Below, piece by piece: positions 15,266-21,885 of a DNA stretch of 26,722 bases. Origin of the DNA: a virus; IMG/VR virus record IMGVR_UViG_3300012927_000015, positions 1-26,722 of that record; one strand, 5' to 3'. Under the pieces are notes generated by a model. The model searched no databases, was not told where the DNA came from, and saw only the letters and a program-made list of their open reading frames with translations. Made by a program: the position numbers and the translations under genes. Within the stretch, counting starts at the first letter, position 1, and every line of letters begins with the position of its first letter.

Positions 15266-15465
15266 GCCACCGGCGTTTTCCAGACCGACCCTCGCATATC
15301 TTTTATTTCAAAATCACCAATTCGGAACGCGCTTAGATCAAGTTCGTCGGTCGCGTCACGAGAGACCAGACCATCCGTGTCAACCAATTGAATTGCGGTT
15401 CTTACTTGTTCTTCCAATCGTTTTAATGTTTCGAGGCATTCTGCTTTGTTAAATATGTTTGGCAT
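15262..15465 (-). CDS. Hypothetical small helical protein
   Basis: A 67-residue protein beginning MPNIFNKAECLETLKRLEEQ. A strong GAGAGGA lies about five bases before the ATG at 15465, which settles the start against the longer frame from 15513. The first half is an amphipathic helix (LETLKRLEEQVRTAIQLV); the second half is acidic, then beta-like. It follows the two-domain glycosyltransferase by 13 bases and ends convergently with the plus-strand glycosyltransferase. Function unknown. Confidence 0.6.
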   Translation of the reverse strand: MPNIFNKAECLETLKRLEEQVRTAIQLVDTDGLVSRDATDELDLSAFRIGDFEIKDMRGSVWKTPVA

Positions 15466-15478
15466 AGTATCCTCTCTA

Positions 15479-16987
15479 TTACTTTCCCGCCCACCCATCC
15501 AGCACCGCCGCAATCTCCATCATACGATTCAGAACATCGTGATAGCCGATCTTGAGGACGCAGTTGCCCTTGGGAATCGAACCGGACTGGCCATCGCCCC
15601 GCACGAATGCAATGTACGGCATAGTCGTGGCAGCGGCCAGGTGCAGCGTCATCGTGTCAATCGTAATCATTCCCGCCGCAACGTCCATCAAACCGAGCAG
15701 ATCGAACACCCGGTACGCCTTCACCGCGCTAGTGCGTAGAATCTGGAACTTGTCGCCCATCGCGTGAAGCATCTGCATGATGTTGTTCTCCCAATCGAAC
15801 GGGCTGGTATAACTCTCGAAGCAGACCAGCAGCAGCGGCTTGCGCTTGCCGTAAAAACCGTCCACGAGTTCCTGTTCACGGCGTTTGTTCCGTAGATCGA
15901 ACACGAGCGGCAGTTCGTGGTACAGCGCCGCCAGCCCGGTCCGGTTCCACATCGAGATCGAGAAGCTGCTGAATGCGTCCGGTTCGCATCCAACTCCCGC
16001 GCCGTGCAGTTGCGTGCAGATCGCGTTGGGCGTCCGCGCCCGGACCATCGACGTGACAGCCTTGAGATCGTGATGCCAGTGGACGCTCATCAAGGTTGCT
16101 TGGACGTACGAGACGCCTTCAAGTACGGTGCCGAATTCCATCGACGAGATGACCGGCGTGGGCAGGCCAGTACGATCGCGCCATTCCTTGAACGCGGGCA
16201 GCAGCAGAATGAGATCGCCGTACCGGCCAAGCTGAATGAACGTCGGCGGGCGGTGCTCCGCACGGGCATTATCAGGAAAGAGCCGATTGGAAAGGAGCCG
16301 CATCAGCGAGCCGTCCTTGCAGCGGTGGAACAGAACGGCGTCTTTGCTCAGATCGTCCAGCGTCATCGTGTTGGACGGGCAGCCGGAGTATCGACCGGCA
16401 AAGAAGCTCGGTGCCAAATCTTTCTGTCCCCAAACGTGTTGGATTAACGGCGTGTTGACCGCGTGGTCAATGACCCGTTCGGTGCAGGCCAGCGTCCAAG
16501 AGACAGTCTCACTCCAACGGTCCTTGATCCGCGACCAGCAATCGGCTGGATAGACACCGTTCCCCTCGAAGTACGGATTGACCTGATTGGTGATGTCGTG
16601 ATGCACGATGTTTCCCATGAACGGCTTGCCGCACCGCTGATATTCTCCGTGGATCGCCGAGAGCCAGTTCGCGCGCAAGGGCGTGGCGTCCGGTTCGAGC
16701 CACAGGAACGGTTCCCCTTTGCGCTCGCAGAATTGTGCGGCGGTCTTGAACAGCGAGTTGCTGCCCGGAATCCAGCCCTCAACGCTTTGCTCGTTGGTGA
16801 TTGGGGCGACCGCTCCGAAGATGTCCGAGGCAATCCGCAGCGCCTCTTTTACGAAACTCCAACTCGTCCCGGCATCCGAGACGATCAAAGCCGAGTAGTC
16901 AGGCCACTTGCCGAGTTTTTGAATCCAACGCAGCAGCTTGATCGCCAGTTCCGCGTCGTGCTGGCAGAATGCGAGGACGAGGATCAC
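15479..16987 (-). CDS. Two-domain glycosyltransferase, GT-A-like plus GT9-like
   Basis: A 502-residue protein from the GTG at 16987, which overlaps the previous stop (GTGA). The N-terminal ~235 residues look like a GT-A-type domain: ILVLAFCQHDAELA at the start and FLWLEPDATPLRANWL (95-110) with its acidic donor site. The C-terminal ~255 residues resemble heptosyltransferase-like GT9 enzymes: IQLGRYGDLILLLPAF (251-266), where G-D replaces the usual G-D-x-x-x-x-x-P loop, then LLLVCFESYTSPF, and GMITIDTMTLHLAAATTMPY, the typical donor-site helix. An upstream frame to 17059 overlaps the previous gene and is rejected. One chain could add two sugars in turn, or one domain may only bind glycan. Confidence 0.7.
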   Translation of the reverse strand: MILVLAFCQHDAELAIKLLRWIQKLGKWPDYSALIVSDAGTSWSFVKEALRIASDIFGAVAPITNEQSVEGWIPGSNSLFKTAAQFCERKGEPFLWLEPDATPLRANWLSAIHGEYQRCGKPFMGNIVHHDITNQVNPYFEGNGVYPADCWSRIKDRWSETVSWTLACTERVIDHAVNTPLIQHVWGQKDLAPSFFAGRYSGCPSNTMTLDDLSKDAVLFHRCKDGSLMRLLSNRLFPDNARAEHRPPTFIQLGRYGDLILLLPAFKEWRDRTGLPTPVISSMEFGTVLEGVSYVQATLMSVHWHHDLKAVTSMVRARTPNAICTQLHGAGVGCEPDAFSSFSISMWNRTGLAALYHELPLVFDLRNKRREQELVDGFYGKRKPLLLVCFESYTSPFDWENNIMQMLHAMGDKFQILRTSAVKAYRVFDLLGLMDVAAGMITIDTMTLHLAAATTMPYIAFVRGDGQSGSIPKGNCVLKIGYHDVLNRMMEIAAVLDGWAGK

Positions 16988-17277
16988 TTTTTCCCGTACA
17001 CTTTTCCATCGAGCGCCATTTGAATGATTTCTTCGGCCTTTCCAGCAGCCAGAAAGCAACAGACGGGTTGTCGTTTTTCAAACTCGCCTTGCAATCTATC
17101 AAGATCACGCTCGCAAGCTTCAACAAATCGGTCATCCTCGACAGCCGCGTTGACAATGCCCAGCATCGCCAAGGCGGCACCGGACGGCCATCCCGCCTTG
17201 AGCGGGCGCAGATGTTTGTCGCACCACATCACGCCCCACTTGAGTTCCAATTGAGGCCGTTGGATTTCTTCACTCAT
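16984..17277 (-). CDS. Hypothetical protein
   Basis: A 97-residue protein starting MSEEIQRPQLELKWGVMWCD. It has an ATGA overlap with the gene before (17274-17277) and a GTGA overlap with the glycosyltransferase after it. The first part has WGVMWCDKHLRPLKAGWPSG; the rest is helical, with an acidic segment and QPVCCFLAAGKAEEIIQMAL. The Cys and His residues (WCDKH, CC) could bind metal, but there is no clear finger. No family recognised. Confidence 0.5.
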   Translation of the reverse strand: MSEEIQRPQLELKWGVMWCDKHLRPLKAGWPSGAALAMLGIVNAAVEDDRFVEACERDLDRLQGEFEKRQPVCCFLAAGKAEEIIQMALDGKVYGKK

Positions 17278-17504
17278 GCCGTCAGCGATTGTTCCGGCTC
17301 CATATCGACCAGGATATGACTCGGAACGGCCAGTTTCCAATACGGCTTTCCGGCATCGCGCAGCCGCAGAACTTCGTCAAGGTCTTTCGCGCGGAAGCGC
17401 AATGGCGGCGGAAGGTCGTAATACTTTGCGATGTTGGGACTGGTAATGTGCCCTTCCTCGTATTCCGCCTGCGCGTACTCGGGGTTTGGAACGATCATTT
17501 TCAT
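17274..17504 (-). CDS. Hypothetical small protein
   Basis: A 76-residue protein starting MKMIVPNPEYAQAEYEEGHI, coupled by ATGA to genes on both sides (17501-17504 and 17274-17277). It contains RFRAKDLDEVLRLRDAGKPY followed by a beta-like WKLAVPSHILVDM. The frame runs upstream to 17543, but the ATGA junction is the better start. No function can be assigned. Confidence 0.5.
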   Translation of the reverse strand: MKMIVPNPEYAQAEYEEGHITSPNIAKYYDLPPPLRFRAKDLDEVLRLRDAGKPYWKLAVPSHILVDMEPEQSLTA

Positions 17505-18199
17505 CCATCCACCATCGCCGCGCACTCCGCAGTAATCCAGCATTTCGGATCGAGCTTGGACTTCTGTTCCTCACTGGTGTTGGCGAGCACAACGTCCAAG
17601 GGCGTCCAGACCTTCAGCGGCAGGTAACAATCGCACGCCTGACACGTCAGCAGCTTTTCGTCAAGACTGGTCCGCAACGCCATGTCGCTTCTCACTTCGA
17701 GCAGGTTCTTGACTTGTTGCGCGGCGACGGCATCGAGCTTCTGAATCCAATTTGGATCGGCGTTGAGCGGGCATGTCACGCAAACCGCAGCGCGTTTCTC
17801 CGCGAGTGTGACCGGGACGGGTTTCAGTCCGTTGCCGAGCCAGTCCATGACGAGTTTGATGCCAGCGGCGCTCCGCTTAACGTGCCCCACAACACCCGCG
17901 CCCGCCCAGTGCTGGGGCGGCAATTTTGGGGGATCGGGACTCGCCTCGATGATGAAGTCGAACCAGCCGTTCGCCTGGCAGAGCTTCGAGTTGTACGCAT
18001 CGACCTCAGCGGCCACGCCTTCGTAATCCGTGCGCCAACCGTGCTTCTTCGTCAGGTACGGGTTGCCCTTACGATGGTCGATCAGCGCAAGAACGATGGT
18101 CTCGAACGAACGCCACGTCGGAGCGGACCAAGAAGTCTCCGGCTGGTAGAACTGAAAGCCATTCGGGATTTGCTGAGTCCGGTTTTTAAGCGTGGCCAC
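17501..18199 (-). CDS. Cysteine-cluster protein next to terminase
   Basis: A 232-residue protein starting at a GTG (18199), 16 bases after the terminase stop. The middle has PPQHWAGAGVVGHVKRSAAG. The C-terminal half holds a cysteine cluster: CVTCPLNADPNW at about 140-151, then CQACDCYLPLKVWTP, and two further Cys near the end. The pattern suggests one or two zinc sites. The WFDFIIEASPDPPKLP stretch looks like a domain boundary. Its place behind the large terminase suggests a packaging or nucleic-acid role, but no known family is recognised. Confidence 0.55.
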   Translation of the reverse strand: MATLKNRTQQIPNGFQFYQPETSWSAPTWRSFETIVLALIDHRKGNPYLTKKHGWRTDYEGVAAEVDAYNSKLCQANGWFDFIIEASPDPPKLPPQHWAGAGVVGHVKRSAAGIKLVMDWLGNGLKPVPVTLAEKRAAVCVTCPLNADPNWIQKLDAVAAQQVKNLLEVRSDMALRTSLDEKLLTCQACDCYLPLKVWTPLDVVLANTSEEQKSKLDPKCWITAECAAMVDG

Positions 18200-18215
18200 G
18201 GGACAAACTTGCCAA

Positions 18216-19088
18216 TCAAGCCGAATAATTCAAGGTCGTTCTCTCCCGAATCTTCTCCATCCGTGCCTTCAAGTCGCGCCTCCACTGGTCGCCTTGCGAA
18301 TTGCGGATCAGCGAGAGGCGCTGAATGACGAAGCCGAGCCGACGCGCGCCCTCGACGCCAGTTGCGAGCATGTCGAAAAAGTCTGGCGAGCGCCCCATCT
18401 TGAGCTTCATCTTCTCTTTCGGCTCGGCCTGAATCTTGCCGTTCTGCCATCCCCATTCGCGCATACAACCTTCAGCCATCACGTCCTCCGTCATCCCGCG
18501 AAACTGGGCGCACTCGATGATGTACCGGACGGAAAACCAAAGCTCAGTGACGAAGTTGAAGTAATACTCGCGGCAGGTGATCTGGATTTCGTTGGAGACC
18601 ATTCGCTCAGTCGGTTTGCCGCCGAACTCGACGCCATTGACAAGCGGCGACCAGAGGCGGGCAAATGCGCTCATCAGCGAGCCTCTGCCGGTCGAGTCGA
18701 AGAACACACGCTCCGGTGGAATGCCGCGCCACTCGCACTGCGCCTTCACGAACTTGACGATTTGATCCTCCGGCAAGTCCGGCTCGACTCCGTTCACTTT
18801 CGAGGCGCTGACGGGCACAATGAGAGCGTCGATCAAGGCCAACAGATTTGTGTCCTCGCCGTCGCGTCCCACGCCCGGCCCGAACTGCAACTCGCCGCAG
18901 GTGCAACGGTCGCCTCCAACCGCGCCGTACGCCGCGTCCAACATGAACAGGCTGGTTCGCTTCTCGCCTTTCCAAACGGGTTCCTCTAGTGCGCCGAATT
19001 TCAGACATGCTTGCCGAGTGATGATCCGCTTCAGACCTTGGCCGCGCGGCATCCGGCCTTCATCCATCATCGTGAACTGGATCGAATC
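18216..19088 (-). CDS. Large terminase, C-terminal nuclease part (-1 frame)
   Basis: This continues the terminase after the frameshift; read through, the join gives FTGKDSIQFTMMDEGRMP. It is a 290-residue RNase H-like nuclease domain that cuts concatemeric DNA. Its acidic residues are visible in TSLFMLDAAYG, in RVFFDSTGRGSLM and in the C-terminal SPDFFDMLATG, the usual D...D...D layout. The C-terminus is basic (RRDLKARMEKIRERT). The same frame is open upstream to 19484, but that stretch overlaps the ATPase part and does not look like protein. Together the halves form 599 residues, a normal large-terminase length. An internal ATG-ATG near 19073 could allow separate translation. Confidence 0.75.
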   Translation of the reverse strand, partial: DSIQFTMMDEGRMPRGQGLKRIITRQACLKFGALEEPVWKGEKRTSLFMLDAAYGAVGGDRCTCGELQFGPGVGRDGEDTNLLALIDALIVPVSASKVNGVEPDLPEDQIVKFVKAQCEWRGIPPERVFFDSTGRGSLMSAFARLWSPLVNGVEFGGKPTERMVSNEIQITCREYYFNFVTELWFSVRYIIECAQFRGMTEDVMAEGCMREWGWQNGKIQAEPKEKMKLKMGRSPDFFDMLATGVEGARRLGFVIQRLSLIRNSQGDQWRRDLKARMEKIRERTTLNYSA

Positions 19089-20014
19089 TTTCCCGTAAAC
19101 GCGATGTCCGAATTGATCTGTTCCTGATTGATGAGCGGGATGCCGAGTTTGCCGTCCAGATTGGGAGAGTCGCTGCCGACCAGTTGAACACACACGCCGT
19201 TCGGCCATCGGGTTGGCCAGAACTTCGTTTTCGGTGTCTGGTCGATCCCTCCGTCCCAGCCGCCAATGCTGTCTGCCGGGCAGCAGATGATGCCGAGCGC
19301 GTCCATCGTTTCCTTGGGGTTGCCGAGCACGATGCAAATGAACATCTCGTTTTTGTTCAGGTTCGAGATGGCATCGACGTACGCTCGCGGCATGAACTGG
19401 CCCTCGTCGCAAACCAGCACAACGATCTTGTTCTTCCGGCCAGAATAAGCGCCAAGTCCGACGTACGAACCGCCCTTTTTGCAAGGGACACCGACCATGC
19501 CATTCCTGAAATCCCGGCCGTCATCCGAGTACGGATCGCGCTTGTCCGTGACGAGTCGCTGCCGCGATTCGATCAGATGACCCGGCACATCATAGACGCC
19601 ACGAGCTTCCGCGTGATACCGCTTGATCTCGCCCCAAATGCGGTCCTCAAGCGTTTCCTTCTCGGTTGATGAGCAAATCACCGTGCAGCATTCGGGCCAG
19701 CAGTAATAAATCATCCGTGCGAAGTCAGCGGCTTCGCGCGTTTTGCCGCTGCTGGCTGGTCCGAGCACGCCAATAATCCGGTGCTGCGTGAACTTGTCGA
19801 GCAGTAGGTTGTTCCACTTGTGCCACACCTTTTCGGGATGGAGAAGCTGTTGAAGCCGTTTGTGATGGAAGAAGAGTCCATCGCCGCACTCGGTCCCGTT
19901 TGCCTTCTTCCATCGTCCACCCCAGCGGATGCACTGGATTTCGATGGCGATGTCGAGCATCAATGCCGGCCAGTTCGCGCCGTAGAGGACTTTTGTGCCG
20001 TCCGGTTTTGCCAT
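19067..20014 (-). CDS. Large terminase, N-terminal ATPase part
   Basis: The packaging motor ATPase. From the ATG at 20014, Walker A is GPASSGKT (residues 85-92) and Walker B is IVVLVCDEGQ, with D203 and catalytic E204. LGNPKET later fits the coupling motif III region. An N-terminal NWPALMLDIAIEI segment precedes the ATPase domain. In the zero frame the protein stops just after the GGGAAAG heptamer, seven codons on (TGA at 19067), losing the nuclease. An upstream start at 20050 would use the whole divergent gap and is less likely. The gene diverges from the tail operon with only 35 bases between starts. Confidence 0.8.
   Translation of the reverse strand: MAKPDGTKVLYGANWPALMLDIAIEIQCIRWGGRWKKANGTECGDGLFFHHKRLQQLLHPEKVWHKWNNLLLDKFTQHRIIGVLGPASSGKTREAADFARMIYYCWPECCTVICSSTEKETLEDRIWGEIKRYHAEARGVYDVPGHLIESRQRLVTDKRDPYSDDGRDFRNGMVGVPCKKGGSYVGLGAYSGRKNKIVVLVCDEGQFMPRAYVDAISNLNKNEMFICIVLGNPKETMDALGIICCPADSIGGWDGGIDQTPKTKFWPTRWPNGVCVQLVGSDSPNLDGKLGIPLINQEQINSDIAFTGKIRSSSR
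19088..19094 (-). promoter_or_regulatory. GGGAAAG slippery heptamer, candidate -1 frameshift site
   Basis: In the terminase zero frame the codons read ACG GGA AAG, placing GGGAAAG as X-XXY-YYZ exactly where the reading frame must move back one base to join the nuclease half. GGGAAAG is the heptamer used by phage lambda for its G/GT tail chaperone. Downstream there is a small hairpin (GGCCG stem, 19040-19058), but it starts 29 bases away, farther than usual stimulators. A one-base assembly or sequencing error in the G/A runs would look the same. Confidence 0.4.
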
Positions 20015-20049
20015 TGTGTTGAGGCTGAACCGTAGTATGGTGCGAATCA
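20015..20049. promoter_or_regulatory. Divergent gap between terminase and tail operons
   Basis: Only 35 bases separate the two divergent starts, so promoters must overlap the gap or lie inside the genes. Weak candidates: on plus, TTGCCA (20008-20013), 19 bases, TAGTAT (20033-20038); on minus, TTGCCG in the tail gene, 18 bases, CATACT (20034-20039). The two -10 candidates occupy the same bases, which would make the two directions compete. Confidence 0.25.
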
Positions 20050-21882
20050 ATGGGAAACGGCAACGGACTACGGTTGGTGACAGGTACTCTCGATTTTTCG
20101 GGAGGCGTAAATTCCGGGCGTGTCACGACCATCGCTTCGCCCTCGATGCCGTACGGCCTGAAGCCCAACCAACTTGCTTGGGGCGGGAACACTACGATGC
20201 GTGGCGGCGGCGTGCGTAGCCGTACCGGCTTCAAACCGCTCGTTCAGGGCGCGAAGTGGAGTGGACTTTACCAAGGCGGATACCGTTACGAACCGGACTT
20301 TGCGTTCCCGTATTTGATCCTGCAAATCGGAGGTCGGATTTATCAGGTGCGCGTGGACACGGACAATTCGGTCCATGATCTCTCGTCGCAAGGGCCGGGG
20401 CTGACTCAGCCGGTCAACATTGACCAGGCATTCATGCGGCAAGGGGAGATTTTCCTCGTTATGCAATCGGGAGACATCTTCACGAATCCCAACCCGACCA
20501 AGCCGCTATTTTGGGATGGCACCACTTTGACTCGTTCGAGAGGGTTCATTGGAGTCGCCAATCCTCAAAATCAAATCCCCCCGGCTGGCCCGATGGATTA
20601 TTACCAAGACCGTTTGTGGTACGCGATTGGCCGAAAATACATCGCCGGAGACATCGTTGGCGGGCCGTCAGGAAGCGCGCCGTTCCAGAAACGTGATTCG
20701 ATCCTCAACGTCACGGAAAACCCCGTGGCGAACGCGGGCGACTTCTTCACCGTTCCTACCAACGCTGGGAATATCCGGGCACTTTGGCATTCAGCCGAAT
20801 TAGACACCGCGCTGGGACAGGGCCAATTGCTCTCCGGCACTTCCCGGTCAATTTACCGGCTAAACGTGCCGGTTACGCGCAATGATTGGACGGCGACAAC
20901 GGTCAACAACACACCATTTCAAACCGTCGTGCAAATCCGGTACGGGCCAGTCGGCGACCGAAGCGTCGTGGAGGTCAACGGCGACACATTCTACCAAACG
21001 TCTGAACCGGCCATTCGCTCGCTCATCTATGCCGTCCGTTATTTCAAACAGTGGGGAAATAATCCGATCTCCCGAAACGAAAACCGGGTTTTGGCGTTCA
21101 ACGACCGGAGCCTGCTTCGTTTCTCCAGCGGCATCGAGTTCGACAACCGCCTCCTAATGACTGCGCTCCCATATCAAACCCCCTTGGGCGTCGCGCATCG
21201 CGGTCTCTTGCCGCTGGACTTCGATTTACTCAGCGAAATTGTGGAATCCGAACAGCCCGCCTGGGAGGGAATGCTAGAAGGCATTCCAATCCTGCAACTG
21301 TTCGAGGGCGACTTCGGCGGTTTGCAGCGGGCGTTCGCCGTTGTCGTTTCGGACCTCAGCGACCTGATCGAAGTGTGGGAAATTACGAACAGCGACCGCT
21401 TCGACAAGATGGGGATGAACCCAGCGCAGCCGAACGATGGCAACCGCATCAATTGGTTCATCGAAACGCCGTCGTACACTTGGGGCGACCCGTTCAAACT
21501 CAAAGAGCTTGAGACGATGGAACTTTGGTTTGATAAAATCTTCGGAACAGTCGATATAAGGGTGCAGTACCGGCCAGATCAGTGGCCGTGCTGGATTGAC
21601 TGGCATGAATTCACAGAATGCACCGCAAAATCGTGCGAGGAAGATTTGGACTCCGTGTCTTGCCCCGCGTACCCGGGCCAGCCATTCTGCGAGGACTTCC
21701 GCGCGACCAAGACTTTGCCAAAACCGAAACCGCTCTGCATCAAATCGAGCAAAAGGCCATCGACACAGTTTTATCAGTGTCAATTCCGCATCAATGTCAG
21801 GGGATGGATGCGGCTCCGTGGATTGCTGGCGTACGCTTTGCCGCGCGAGCAACCGCCTTTTCAGGGTTTAGCGTGTCCGTGA
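20050..21882 (+). CDS. Tail nozzle-like protein, T7 gp12 type
   Basis: A 610-residue protein that probably forms the tail tube or nozzle below the portal. The N-terminus LVTGTLDFSGGVNSGRVTTI and the GGVRSRTGFKPLV that follows match the usual opening of podovirus nozzle/stabilisation proteins, which are six-stranded-hub beta-propellers. Repeating beta segments follow, such as GIYQ-like strands, FLVMQSGDIF, FWDGTTLTR and MDYYQDRLWYAIGRKY. Repeated blades such as NENRVLAFNDRSLLRFSSGI are visible. The C-terminal 130 residues include a cysteine group (CTAKSC, SCPAYPGQPFC) uncommon in the T7 protein. It is the first gene of the plus-strand tail operon, divergent from the terminase. Confidence 0.65.
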   Translation: MGNGNGLRLVTGTLDFSGGVNSGRVTTIASPSMPYGLKPNQLAWGGNTTMRGGGVRSRTGFKPLVQGAKWSGLYQGGYRYEPDFAFPYLILQIGGRIYQVRVDTDNSVHDLSSQGPGLTQPVNIDQAFMRQGEIFLVMQSGDIFTNPNPTKPLFWDGTTLTRSRGFIGVANPQNQIPPAGPMDYYQDRLWYAIGRKYIAGDIVGGPSGSAPFQKRDSILNVTENPVANAGDFFTVPTNAGNIRALWHSAELDTALGQGQLLSGTSRSIYRLNVPVTRNDWTATTVNNTPFQTVVQIRYGPVGDRSVVEVNGDTFYQTSEPAIRSLIYAVRYFKQWGNNPISRNENRVLAFNDRSLLRFSSGIEFDNRLLMTALPYQTPLGVAHRGLLPLDFDLLSEIVESEQPAWEGMLEGIPILQLFEGDFGGLQRAFAVVVSDLSDLIEVWEITNSDRFDKMGMNPAQPNDGNRINWFIETPSYTWGDPFKLKELETMELWFDKIFGTVDIRVQYRPDQWPCWIDWHEFTECTAKSCEEDLDSVSCPAYPGQPFCEDFRATKTLPKPKPLCIKSSKRPSTQFYQCQFRINVRGWMRLRGLLAYALPREQPPFQGLACP

Positions 21883-21885
21883 TTT

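Noticed and set aside
18082-18468. Minus-strand open frame of 128 codons bridging terminase and next gene
   Set aside because: It overlaps the end of the terminase and the start of the Cys-cluster gene in another frame and is Arg-rich without motif.
19040-19058. Hairpin as frameshift stimulator
   Set aside because: A five-base stem with nine-base loop, 29 bases beyond the heptamer, is too weak and too far for a typical stimulator; I mention it only as context.
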